Source of the DNA: Vibrio sp. AND4
GTDB lineage: Bacteria; Pseudomonadota; Gammaproteobacteria; Enterobacterales; Vibrionaceae
Reading direction: 5' to 3'
Assembly (NCBI RefSeq): GCF_000171815.1
Contig: NZ_ABGR01000001.1
Coordinates: 62,001-126,000, forward strand
DNA length: 64,000 nt
Made by a program: the position numbers and the translations under genes. Within the stretch, counting starts at the first letter, position 1. Each line of letters opens with the position of its first letter. Shown here in pieces: positions 37,269 through 46,034 of the stretch. The notes below the pieces were generated by a model, which was not told the DNA's origin, did not search any database, and saw only the letters and a list, made by a program, of their open reading frames with translations.

Positions 37269-39410
37269 ATGAAGCTTACCCCTGTGTCAGCGGCAGTACT
37301 TTCGGTACTTGCTGCCAGTCAAGTGCACGCCGAATCAAAGGTTTTCTCTATGGAAGAGGTGGTTGTAACGGCTAATAAAATTGAGCAACCACTGTCGAAA
37401 GTCTCGGGCAGTATTGTGGTCGTTACTAGCGATGAAATTGAGTCACGAGGAGAAACTGAACTTTATGACGCACTACGAAACGAACCTGGAGTAAGTGTGA
37501 CTGGAGGAGCCGGCCGTCCTCAAAACATTACTATTCGAGGAATGACAGGTAACCGAATCATGATCGTTCGTGATGGCATTCGTTCTGCGGATGGCTTTGG
37601 TGCGAATGACATCAATGACGCAGTTGGACGAGATACTTTTGATTTATCTAATTTTCAATCGCTGCAAATTATTAAAGGAGCAAGCTCTTCGGTGCATGGC
37701 TCTGGCGCTATTGGCGGTGTGGTGATTTTAGAATCCAGTCAACCGGGTGATTTTTTAAAAGACAAAGACTTTTACACTGACGTTTCTGTTACTTACACAG
37801 ACATCAGTCACAAATACAAAGGCACGAGTAACCTAGCTTTCCGATCCGGTGATACAGAGAGTTTACTCAACGTTTCATACTGGCAAGGGCAAGAGGCACG
37901 TAACTTTGATGAGGATTTGTATAACCGCGACCTAGATGGTTACAGCGGCGCGTACACGTTCAACCACTTTTTCAATGAAGAGGTGATGTTGAAAGCCAAA
38001 GCGGAACTCTACACTCAGAATCAAGAACGTTTAGAGGGGGTAGCATCCATCCAAGCTGATGGAGTTTGGCCTATTGAAGACTTTGCTGAAGATGAAACCA
38101 CTGAAGAGTACAGCGCTTACATTGGCGCTGAGGTAACACCGATTAATCCAACTTGGTTCGAAGAGTTGGATACCAAAGTTTACTGGCGTCACACCGAAGT
38201 CGTGGAAGACACCAACCGTTTAATGCACCAAGTGGATCACAATGGTTTGATCACCAAACGCCGTGAGTTAGAACACAAAACTTTCATCGACGAAACAATT
38301 GGTTTCCGTGGCGATTTCACCAATAAGATTTATGCAGCAAATGCTGTGCACCAATTGGCTTACGGTGTCGAGCTTTCTACTGACTATTATGAACGTACAG
38401 ATAGCGATTCTAAGATTGATTGGAATGGTGTGAGGCCTTCGACTAAGAAACCTTTCGCTCCTGCACGTGCTTACAACATTGGTCTGTATGTTCGAGATAT
38501 GGTGGAACTCGGTAAGTGGACAATTACTGGAGGCCTTCGTTTCGATGCCCATAGTCTAACGCCAGACAGTCAGAATGAGATCCAAGGTTTTGCTGTAAAA
38601 GACATGGATAGTTCTGAAATTTCGCCTAGCTTGTCGATTTCTCGAGAAGTGTTTGCAAACAACATTGTTTACCTTTCATACGACCATGGTTACAGGGCTC
38701 CGGAATATGACAAAGCTTATGGTTTTGTCAATCATGATTTCGTGCCGTTGACACCTTTTGTTATCGCACCAAACTTAGACTTAGAGGCAGAGACTTCCGA
38801 CTCATTTGAAATCGGTAACAAGTTCGATAACGGCCGTGCGCATGTCTATGTCTCCGTGTTCTACAATAAGTTTGAAAATTTCATTGATATCGTGACCACT
38901 GACTTGGATTCAAGTACTGGTAATTACATTAAACAGTACCAAAACCTTAATGATGTAGAGACTTACGGCGCAGAACTTTCTGCAGGTTATGGGCTTACTA
39001 AGCAATGGGATATTAGCACTAAGTTTGGTTATGTCGATGGTAAAGACACGAAAGGCGAATACGTTCGTAGCATTACGCCATTCGAAGGTAACGTTCAACT
39101 GAAATACGCCCACCAAGACTTCAACGCTTACGTGGCTTGGAACTGGGCTGCGGCCATGGATCGCGTCCCTAAATGTCAGACCACGCTTGGTCAAGCGACA
39201 GAGTGCGCACAGACAAGTGCGTGGAATACGTTTGATATTGGCGCAACTTACCACGTCTCCAAAGACCTTCGTGTGAGTGCAAATATCGTCAATCTGTTCG
39301 ACAAAGAGTACATCCGATACCAAGACGTAGCGGGTATCGCTGAGAAAAGTAAGCGTTACTCAACTGAGCCTGGGCGCTACTTCACGCTGAATGCAAAATA
39401 CGAATTCTAG
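37269..39410 (+). CDS. TonB-dependent outer-membrane receptor, haem/haemoglobin type
   Basis: 713 residues. Signal peptide (about 1-21), TonB box MEEVVVTA, plug domain with NITIRGMTGNRIMIVRDGI and IIKGASSSVHGSGAIGGVV, then a 22-strand barrel ending in NAKYEF (terminal Phe). In the barrel, YRAPEYDKAY followed by APNLDLEAETSDSFEIG corresponds to the FRAP and NPNL boxes of haem, haemoglobin and transferrin/lactoferrin receptors. It is energised by TonB-ExbBD encoded elsewhere. It follows the prolyl oligopeptidase gene with no gap and precedes the surface metalloprotease by 9 bp, so it likely takes up haem or iron from a proteolysed protein. Confidence 0.93.
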   Translation: MKLTPVSAAVLSVLAASQVHAESKVFSMEEVVVTANKIEQPLSKVSGSIVVVTSDEIESRGETELYDALRNEPGVSVTGGAGRPQNITIRGMTGNRIMIVRDGIRSADGFGANDINDAVGRDTFDLSNFQSLQIIKGASSSVHGSGAIGGVVILESSQPGDFLKDKDFYTDVSVTYTDISHKYKGTSNLAFRSGDTESLLNVSYWQGQEARNFDEDLYNRDLDGYSGAYTFNHFFNEEVMLKAKAELYTQNQERLEGVASIQADGVWPIEDFAEDETTEEYSAYIGAEVTPINPTWFEELDTKVYWRHTEVVEDTNRLMHQVDHNGLITKRRELEHKTFIDETIGFRGDFTNKIYAANAVHQLAYGVELSTDYYERTDSDSKIDWNGVRPSTKKPFAPARAYNIGLYVRDMVELGKWTITGGLRFDAHSLTPDSQNEIQGFAVKDMDSSEISPSLSISREVFANNIVYLSYDHGYRAPEYDKAYGFVNHDFVPLTPFVIAPNLDLEAETSDSFEIGNKFDNGRAHVYVSVFYNKFENFIDIVTTDLDSSTGNYIKQYQNLNDVETYGAELSAGYGLTKQWDISTKFGYVDGKDTKGEYVRSITPFEGNVQLKYAHQDFNAYVAWNWAAAMDRVPKCQTTLGQATECAQTSAWNTFDIGATYHVSKDLRVSANIVNLFDKEYIRYQDVAGIAEKSKRYSTEPGRYFTLNAKYEF

Positions 39411-39419
39411 GACGAAATC

Positions 39420-41672
39420 ATGAAGCTAAAGCCATTGGCGTTTTCACTGTTTATTGCTTGTACCTCAGCGGTGCAGTCTGCTGAGTGGGATTATCCCGCA
39501 ACGGATTCTGTGGTAACCAATGAAGCGCAAGCGAAAACTTATCTAGACAGCCACTACTCAGAAGCGGGCGAGTTTAAGTTCCGTTACAAAACCCAGTCTC
39601 AGCTCGGTGAGCATTACAATTTTGATGTTTGGGTTAACGGTGAATATCAAGCACAGCGTGCGCTCGTAGTAGCAACTGATAAAAATCATCACGTTGTGCG
39701 AGTGTTTAAGAGCCTTGACGATACGATCATTCGTAACGGTAAACCAACGGTTGCAATGGAACTGGAATCGCCTCGCCAACTGCAAGCACAAGAGCCGCCG
39801 GCTTTGAGCTCTGGAAGTTTGGTTGATGTTGAGGCTTCTTTATTCAACCCAGATCTTCGCACCATGCAACAGCAAGCGGCGCCAGAGTCAACGTGGTCAG
39901 CACTGTCCGATTACCCTCAGCCGATCGAATACGTAACCAAGTCGATTGAGGTTTTAAAATCCGGCGGTAAGTTCTATCTCTCTAACCCAAGATTAAAGCA
40001 AGTGGATGTGACGGGCTTATTTGCAGCCCCAGCACCTGGTGAAGCGCCTGTAATTGATACGTTGGACTTCCTCAGCGCAGAAGGGGTTCAAGCATTTGAC
40101 AGTGTTGATGAGATGCAAAGCACTGAGTTTGGTGACAATGCGTTCCCACAGTTGATGGCTTTTTATCATCTTGATAGCTCGATCCAATATCTGACAAGCC
40201 TGACTTACGACTTGTTTGACGAACCGCTTCGTTTTGATGCTCGCGGTTTATCAAAAGATAACTCTACTTACTATTACGGTCCGAAAGCTCTCATGCTGGG
40301 TGTCGGTGGTGTTTCTCCGGATGCAATCGATGCTGATGTCGTGATACATGAGCTTGGGCATGGCATTCATTACCAAATCGTACCGGATTGGGCGTACGGT
40401 CACACTGGTGCTATCGCAGAAGGTTTTGCTGATTACTGGGCGGGCAGCGCGAGCTACCGCACTCAATATTTGGATGCTTCGCGTCGTGGTCAAGAATTCG
40501 AGTTAGATACGGTGTTCAACTGGGACGGTGTGTTCGGAACACGCAAAACGACTCGTAGTTTATGGAACCAAAAAGCTCGCTATTTTGAGGGCTCAGAATA
40601 TCCAGCGCACGTCAGTGTGGGCGGTGAGCTCGGTGACGAGCTATGGTCTACGGCACTGTTCCAAGCGCTTAAAGCATCGGTTGAACGATACGGTGATGAT
40701 ACCGATAGCGCATTCCGCGAGTTTGATACCATTGTTCTTGAAGGCATGTACGGTATTGGTCGTGGCGTGAAAATGCATGATCTTGCGGAATCGACCGTGT
40801 TTGCCGCAAGCACTTTGTTCCCAAGTAAAGACTATGCCCAATTTTTGACGGACAGCTTCAACAAACACAACTTACTCAAAGCGCCTCTTCGCGTTCGCTA
40901 TGACGCTCGATACATCGCACAAGGTCAAGACGTTGGTGTGAATCTGAGCCAAACAGGCCGCGAAGCGAGCATCAAAGGGCAATGGCAGCTAGATAACGCA
41001 TCCGTTTTCGACTTGGATGAAACCCTTTTTGACTCGACCTCAATGAAGGTGGCGTTACCAAGCGGTCTGACATGTGGCGCGCAATTCGATTCCTCGATTT
41101 CATTGGATTACCAATTTGCTGAAGGGTTAAAGACTCACCAGTGGCGTGAAAAGGTGATGCTGGTTAATGGCACGCCAGAGCTCGACATTAAGCCTCAATC
41201 AGTGAATGCCATTTTGCCGGAACAGGGCGATAGACTGTTTTCTCAGACGCTATCGGATAAGTCACGCAAGATTGATGATTCGTTTGCGGTTTACCTGAAT
41301 ATCGAACATGACTCAATTCATGAGCTGCAAGTAACACTTATCTCTCCACAAGGTAAATCGGTCGTGCTACTCAGCAATCAATCAAGCAATACCAATGGAT
41401 TTAAAGGTTACTTTACCGCTCAGTATGACGAGGAGTTACAAGCGCTTGTCGATCAAACGAGTTGGGGAACTTGGCGTCTCGAGGTGTCTGATCCCGTGTC
41501 AGGGAACTCTGGGGTGTTGAAAGAGTGGGGTGTGAGTCACTTTGCTCAGTATCAGTGTCGTGCTGATACAACGAAAGAAAGCAGTGGTGGCGGTTCTGGA
41601 GGCAGTGGTTCGCCATGGACCGTGTTTGGACTTTTCCTGCTTTCACTGGTGAGAGTGATTCGCTCTCGTTAA
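39420..41672 (+). CDS. zinc metalloprotease with GlyGly-CTERM sorting tail
   Basis: 750 residues. Signal peptide ending VQSA|EWD; a pro-region; a gluzincin active site H310-E-L-G-H314 with the third ligand E334 (EGFADYW), reminiscent of M36/M4 peptidases. A proprotein-convertase P-like beta domain (about 600-705: ILPEQGDRLFSQ ... LEVSDPVSGNSGVLKEWGVSHF) follows. The C-terminus is Ser/Gly-rich (SSGGGSGGSG) plus a hydrophobic helix and basic end (VRVIRSR), a GlyGly-CTERM signal processed by rhombosortase after type II secretion. So it should be an exported, cell-surface protease. Co-transcribed with the receptor. Confidence 0.9.
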   Translation: MKLKPLAFSLFIACTSAVQSAEWDYPATDSVVTNEAQAKTYLDSHYSEAGEFKFRYKTQSQLGEHYNFDVWVNGEYQAQRALVVATDKNHHVVRVFKSLDDTIIRNGKPTVAMELESPRQLQAQEPPALSSGSLVDVEASLFNPDLRTMQQQAAPESTWSALSDYPQPIEYVTKSIEVLKSGGKFYLSNPRLKQVDVTGLFAAPAPGEAPVIDTLDFLSAEGVQAFDSVDEMQSTEFGDNAFPQLMAFYHLDSSIQYLTSLTYDLFDEPLRFDARGLSKDNSTYYYGPKALMLGVGGVSPDAIDADVVIHELGHGIHYQIVPDWAYGHTGAIAEGFADYWAGSASYRTQYLDASRRGQEFELDTVFNWDGVFGTRKTTRSLWNQKARYFEGSEYPAHVSVGGELGDELWSTALFQALKASVERYGDDTDSAFREFDTIVLEGMYGIGRGVKMHDLAESTVFAASTLFPSKDYAQFLTDSFNKHNLLKAPLRVRYDARYIAQGQDVGVNLSQTGREASIKGQWQLDNASVFDLDETLFDSTSMKVALPSGLTCGAQFDSSISLDYQFAEGLKTHQWREKVMLVNGTPELDIKPQSVNAILPEQGDRLFSQTLSDKSRKIDDSFAVYLNIEHDSIHELQVTLISPQGKSVVLLSNQSSNTNGFKGYFTAQYDEELQALVDQTSWGTWRLEVSDPVSGNSGVLKEWGVSHFAQYQCRADTTKESSGGGSGGSGSPWTVFGLFLLSLVRVIRSR

Positions 41673-41697
41673 TTAAAATCAACAGAAGATCAAATCT

Positions 41698-43146
41698 ATG
41701 AAGTTTCAATATTCTTTCGTTGCTATGTCACTAGCCCTAGCTGGCTGCGGCGGTGATTCGGGCGGTGACACGTCGGCACCGACCTATAGTTTAGCTGGCA
41801 CCGTCGATTCTGCAGGTACACTCCTTGATACACAAGTATGTATCGATTTAAACCAGAACTTTATTTGTGATACTACTGAACCGAGCGTTAAAACGGATAA
41901 TGCTGGTAAATTTAGCCTGACTTCAAGCAACAAAAACATACTAACCAACAATATTCTTGCTCAAGTTGACCAAGGTTCAAACCAAATGTTACGCATTGCA
42001 GCTCCGGGGCAAAACTTAGCAATGGGCAATACAGTCAATGGCGTAACAACGTTACTTGCCGGTCTTGTGGTAGATGGTAAAACCATCTCTCAAGCTGAAG
42101 AGATCGTAAAAGCGCAACTCACCGATGCCGGCGTTTCACTGTCTGGTTCTGTAATGTCTAACACACAAATTACAGAGTTAGACAAGCTAGAGCAAAATAC
42201 GGCTGCGTTATTAGCAGAGATGCAACCAGAACAAATGACCGAGGGCGTAGCGCTGCTTGCTGAAAGTCTTCGCTTCCAAGGTAAATCATTGGCCTTTAAT
42301 CTTCTGCCTGAAGAGGAAGTGAGTGCATTTGCTGAAGAAATTGTGGCGGTTGCGGAACAAACTGTCGGAAGCAACGATACGGGGGCCGTTCTTCATTTCG
42401 CTGATAGCATGACAGACGTAGCAGAAGTTCAAGCTTCTTACCCAGGTCAAGATGCGGAATACGGTTTTGACAAAGATGACAGGCAAACGTCGACAGGCTC
42501 TGGATTCAAGTTCGTTAAGCTAGATCAGCAAGGTGTTGCTTTGGCAGCAGATGCGACTGACTGGGCTTGTACAATGGATGAGCGTACTGGGCTGGTGTGG
42601 GAAAACAAGAGCGCGGATTCTAACTCTATTCAATTTAAAGACCGCCTATTTGCGTTTGAGTCTGAGACATTTAAGCCATTCGGTAAAGATGTAGATCTTG
42701 CTGGTTGTAAAGACGCGGGTGATGATATTTGTACCACTAGCCAGTATGTAGAGCATATCAATATGAAATCTCTGTGTGGTTTAGCGGATTGGCGTTTACC
42801 AACTTACCAAGAGTTCTACGATATATTGGACTTGGGTGAAACCGAACAGTTTGCTGAAAATGAGGAAGGTCAGAATAACGTCTACGGGCTTAACTTTTCT
42901 TTCTTCCCACAACAAGGTCTTGGCAGCCCCTATCTAGAAAGTGGTGCTGTTTGGCTGCAACATTTTACGTTTAATAATTACTCTAAAGATAATATTCCTG
43001 GTGCTTTGCAGTTCCCAGTCATTACAGCTCGTGGACTGGAACGTGGTTACGTGACCTTTATTGAAATCTTTTCAAATAATGTTGCCGCAGATTCTGACGA
43101 TTCATACCAATTCCCAATTCGTTTAGTAGCAGTTAAGGACCAATAA
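41698..43146 (+). CDS. DUF1566 lipoprotein
   Basis: 482 residues. Lipoprotein signal with lipobox ALAGC and a Gly/Asp/Ser-rich linker. Next comes a carboxypeptidase-regulatory-like beta module (YSLAGTVDSAGTLLDTQVCIDLNQNFICDTTEP, about 30-65), then a helical segment. The C-terminal DUF1566 domain (about 280-480) shows MDERTGLVWENK and CGLADWRLPTYQEF. DUF1566 proteins are mostly surface or secreted proteins with a C-lectin-like look. It lies 25 bp after the metalloprotease and 1 bp before another DUF1566 gene, so it is part of the same unit. Function unknown; surface binding partner is a guess. Confidence 0.88.
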   Translation: MKFQYSFVAMSLALAGCGGDSGGDTSAPTYSLAGTVDSAGTLLDTQVCIDLNQNFICDTTEPSVKTDNAGKFSLTSSNKNILTNNILAQVDQGSNQMLRIAAPGQNLAMGNTVNGVTTLLAGLVVDGKTISQAEEIVKAQLTDAGVSLSGSVMSNTQITELDKLEQNTAALLAEMQPEQMTEGVALLAESLRFQGKSLAFNLLPEEEVSAFAEEIVAVAEQTVGSNDTGAVLHFADSMTDVAEVQASYPGQDAEYGFDKDDRQTSTGSGFKFVKLDQQGVALAADATDWACTMDERTGLVWENKSADSNSIQFKDRLFAFESETFKPFGKDVDLAGCKDAGDDICTTSQYVEHINMKSLCGLADWRLPTYQEFYDILDLGETEQFAENEEGQNNVYGLNFSFFPQQGLGSPYLESGAVWLQHFTFNNYSKDNIPGALQFPVITARGLERGYVTFIEIFSNNVAADSDDSYQFPIRLVAVKDQ

Positions 43147-43147
43147 G

Positions 43148-43720
43148 ATGTATAAAGTAATCACCGCGCTATCGTTTGTGTTGGCCTCTCAAGTTGCAAT
43201 GGCGGCACAAGAATGCTCAACTGATTTTGAAAAAACAGCCCCCAACTCTCGTTACACCTACTCTGATGCAGGGACGGTGACTGATTTAAAAACAGGTCTT
43301 ACTTGGATGCGTTGTCCTGTTGGCTCAACGTGGAATGCGGCAAATGAAGCTTGTGACGGCGCAGCGACGAAGATGTCATGGCAGTTGGCGCTATCAACCG
43401 CTGAGCAAATCCGTAATGAATCAGGCAACCATACCTTGCATGACTTCGCAGGCAAAAAGAACTGGCGCTTACCAAACGTTAAAGAGTTGGTCGCGTTAAC
43501 GGAACGTGCTTGCCATAGTCCTGCCATGAACGGTACTGCATTCGCAAGTGGTTACACGCTTGAGGTGGGAGACTTTGCGGGCTATATCTGGAGTAGTACA
43601 CCGAATGGCGATGGTTCAAATGTCATGGTATTTGATTCATTTAATGGCGAGGTTTACAACTGGAACCCACTAGAGCCAACTTACATTTTCTCTGCTCTAC
43701 TGGTAACAGATGAAGAATAA
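43148..43720 (+). CDS. secreted DUF1566 protein
   Basis: 190 residues. Signal peptide ending QVAMA|AQE, then a single DUF1566 domain: VTDLKTGLTWMRCP, a Trp- and Cys-rich middle and the hallmark KKNWRLPNVKELVALTE, ending in IWSSTPNGDGSN and VFDSFNGEVYNW. Four or more cysteines suggest disulfides in the periplasm or outside. It is the last gene of the Fur-box operon, followed by a terminator. It is a stand-alone version of the C-terminal domain of the preceding lipoprotein. No activity is known. Confidence 0.88.
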   Translation: MYKVITALSFVLASQVAMAAQECSTDFEKTAPNSRYTYSDAGTVTDLKTGLTWMRCPVGSTWNAANEACDGAATKMSWQLALSTAEQIRNESGNHTLHDFAGKKNWRLPNVKELVALTERACHSPAMNGTAFASGYTLEVGDFAGYIWSSTPNGDGSNVMVFDSFNGEVYNWNPLEPTYIFSALLVTDEE

Positions 43721-43833
43721 TCACACCGTTGGATTTTCTCTAATCCAGATATTAACAAACTTCGCCAGAGCGGTAATGCCGATCAGTTAAGAAAGTCATA
43801 GACGGACCAATTGAATAAATCCACGAGTGTGTG

Positions 43834-43865
43834 AAAATCCGATATACCGATGTCTATCGGATTTT
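43834..43865 (+). terminator. rho-independent terminator of the Fur-box operon
   Basis: AAAATCCGATA pairs perfectly with TATCGGATTTT around a 10-nt loop and runs into further T residues, 114 bp after the last DUF1566 gene. Confidence 0.88.
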
Positions 43866-44050
43866 TTATGCAACTGACTAAACGCTATCACTCGCCGATG
43901 ACGTCGATCCAGATTATGAATCACTAGAGAAGTTGAACGATATACTTGCTACGAAATTTATCAACCAATGTTCCCACTAACATATCGCGAAGTTTTTTGT
44001 GCCTATAAAGAGAATCTTGATGGCTAGTTTTATGCGTGGAAATGACAAGG

Positions 44051-44130
44051 TGTCATAGAGGCTTCAACTAAGTGAAACACAACTGTCATATTTGAATTCT
44101 AAAGTGGGCACCGTTCAAGTGAAACACAAC
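44051..44130. promoter_or_regulatory. repeat-containing pstS upstream region (Pho-box-like)
   Basis: TGTCATA occurs at 44051-44057 and 44084-44090 (33 bp apart, three 11-bp turns), the second as CTGTCATA, the PhoB half-site. A perfect 14-bp direct repeat AAGTGAAACACAAC occurs at 44070-44083 and 44117-44130. PhoB control of pstS is established for the family. The 14-bp repeat is not a standard Pho box. Confidence 0.55.
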
Positions 44131-44159
44131 GGCAATAAGGCCACTTAAAGGAAATTGTG

Positions 44160-44981
44160 ATGAAAAAGACAGTAATCGGTGCAATCGCACTTCTAGGCGC
44201 AATGGCAGTGACACCTGTTTCTGCTAAAGAAACCATCTCTGCGGTGGGTTCTAGCAGCGTAACTCCACTGATGGAAGTTTTCTCTGAAACATACATGAAG
44301 ACAAACCCGAACGTATTTATCGAAGTTCAAGGCCCTGGTTCATCTGCAGGTGTTAAAGCAGCGAAGAATGGCTCTGCTGACCTAGGTATGTCTTCGCGTA
44401 ACCTAAAAGATTCTGAAAAAGAACCAACGCTAAAAGAAGAAGCCGTTGCTTTGGACGGAATCGCTGTTGTTGTAAACCCACAAAATAAGCTTTCTGGCCT
44501 AACAGCTGAACAAGTTACTGCAATCTACAAAGGTGAAGTAACAAACTGGAAAGACGTTGGCGGTGCAGACAAGCCAATCGTTGCAATCACTCGTGATACG
44601 GCATCGGGTACTCGTGGTGCATTCGAAGACATCATGAAACTAAAAATGAAAATTTCGGGCAAGAAAGTATCAGCAATCTCTCAGCGTGCTCAGGTTGCGA
44701 ACGGCAACGGCGCACTGAAGACAATGGTTGCTTCTAACCCGTACGCTATCGGCTACATTTCTTTGGGTACCGTTGACTCTTCTGTAAACGCGATGCCAAT
44801 TGATGGTATTCAAGCTTCTGTAGACAACGTGAAAAACGGTTCTTACAAAGTGGCTCGTCCTTTCCTAGTTCTTTACAAAGAAGGCAAGCCATCAGCAGAA
44901 ACTCAAAAATTCCTAGACTGGATGCTAACTAAAGAAGCGCAAGCGCTTGTTGACCAAAAAGGTTACATCTCAGTTCATTAA
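44160..44981 (+). CDS. pstS: phosphate ABC transporter substrate-binding protein
   Basis: 273 residues from ATG 44160 (AAGGAA 7 bp upstream; a GTG one codon earlier is not needed). Signal peptide MKKTVIGAIALLGAMAVTPVSA. Phosphate-binding signatures are visible: VGSSSVTPLME, VQGPGSSAGVKAAKNGSADLGMSSR and TRDTASGTRGAFE. It is the short PstS type of about 270 residues found in vibrios. It captures inorganic phosphate in the periplasm for PstCAB. A strong hairpin separates it from pstC. Confidence 0.96.
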   Translation: MKKTVIGAIALLGAMAVTPVSAKETISAVGSSSVTPLMEVFSETYMKTNPNVFIEVQGPGSSAGVKAAKNGSADLGMSSRNLKDSEKEPTLKEEAVALDGIAVVVNPQNKLSGLTAEQVTAIYKGEVTNWKDVGGADKPIVAITRDTASGTRGAFEDIMKLKMKISGKKVSAISQRAQVANGNGALKTMVASNPYAIGYISLGTVDSSVNAMPIDGIQASVDNVKNGSYKVARPFLVLYKEGKPSAETQKFLDWMLTKEAQALVDQKGYISVH

Positions 44982-45003
44982 TCCCATCGGGACTCTAAAG
45001 TTT

Positions 45004-45029
45004 GCTCAGCCCACCATTTTGGGCTGAGC
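45004..45029 (+). terminator. intra-operon terminator/attenuator between pstS and pstC
   Basis: GCTCAGCCCA pairs perfectly with TGGGCTGAGC around a 6-nt loop, followed by CTTTTCT. Partial termination here would give more PstS than PstCAB. Confidence 0.8.
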
Positions 45030-45079
45030 CTTTTCTATCCATTGTGTTCGACGCCATTGCTAAGAACCGTGAGATTTTT

Positions 45080-46012
45080 ATGACCATCGCAATAAATAGT
45101 GAAAAGCTTATGAATACTGACGCTAAAGCGATCAGCAAGCCCGGACTGCGCGAAAAACGTCGCGTTGACTGGAGAGAGCGTATCTTCCACGGCTTGTTCC
45201 TAACGAGTGCCGTTATCGGCATCGTATCATTAGCAGTTATCGCATACTTCATCGTCCGCGAGAGTATCCCAGCATTCCAAGAGGCTGGGCTCTCGGGCAT
45301 TGTTCTGGGGCAAAATTGGTTACCACCAGCACTGTACGGTGTGGCAACCATGATTGTTGCATCTATCGTATCAACAGCAGGCGCTGTTTTAGTCGGTGTT
45401 CCTGTTGGTATTTTGACCGCTATTTTCATCGCTGAAATCGCACCGAAACGTTTAGCAGACGTCATTCGTCCAGCGGTTGAGTTGTTAGCGGGGATTCCTT
45501 CAGTGGTTTACGGTTTCTTTGGGCTGGTAATTATCGTTCCATTAATTCAGAACGTATTCGACGTTCCTGCGGGTAATACCATTTTGGCGGGTATTATTGT
45601 GCTTGGTGTAATGATTCTACCAACGGTCATTACGGTGTCTGAAACGTCTATCCGTGCGGTACCTCGTGCCTACAAAGAGGGCTCTCTGGCACTGGGTGCT
45701 TCAAAAATCTACACCATCTTTAAACTGCTCGTTCCAGCCGCTCGTTCAGGCATCATGACTGGTGTGATTCTGGGTATCGGTCGTGCGCTAGGTGAGACTA
45801 TGGCGATCATCATGGTAATGGGTAATGCGCCGGCAATGCCAGAGGGCATCCTTGATTCAGCACGTACGCTAACCGCAAACATCGCGATTGAAATGTCTTA
45901 CGCAAGTGGTGTTCACGCTAGCGCACTTTACGCTACTGGAGTGGTGCTTCTGGTCTTCATCATGTCGTTGAACGCTGTGCTACTTTATCTAAACCGAGAA
46001 AAAGCGAAGTAA
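45080..46012 (+). CDS. pstC: phosphate ABC transporter permease PstC
   Basis: 310 residues from ATG 45080 (GTGAGA upstream). An upstream frame to 45002 overlaps the terminator hairpin and is discarded. Six transmembrane helices. The EAA-type loop reads ETSIRAVPRAYKEGSLALGASKIYTIFKLLVPAARSGIM, and LLAGIPSVVYGFFGL is the typical PstC/PstA segment. It forms the inner-membrane channel with PstA. Gap to pstA is about 20 bp. Confidence 0.95.
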   Translation: MTIAINSEKLMNTDAKAISKPGLREKRRVDWRERIFHGLFLTSAVIGIVSLAVIAYFIVRESIPAFQEAGLSGIVLGQNWLPPALYGVATMIVASIVSTAGAVLVGVPVGILTAIFIAEIAPKRLADVIRPAVELLAGIPSVVYGFFGLVIIVPLIQNVFDVPAGNTILAGIIVLGVMILPTVITVSETSIRAVPRAYKEGSLALGASKIYTIFKLLVPAARSGIMTGVILGIGRALGETMAIIMVMGNAPAMPEGILDSARTLTANIAIEMSYASGVHASALYATGVVLLVFIMSLNAVLLYLNREKAK

Positions 46013-46034
46013 TCGCTCGTTAAAGGTGACTATT

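Larger units (their letters stand above)
43721..44159. other. intergenic region, terminator and pstS control region
   Basis: A 439-bp gap. It holds the operon terminator at its left and direct repeats with Pho-box-like TGTCATA motifs at its right. The middle (43880-44020) has short open stretches interrupted by stops that look faintly coding; I cannot assign them. Confidence 0.55.

Noticed and set aside
43880..44020. Possible gene relic between the DUF1566 gene and pstS
   Set aside because: Short open stretches in more than one frame look faintly coding but match no family I recognise; not enough evidence for a pseudogene.
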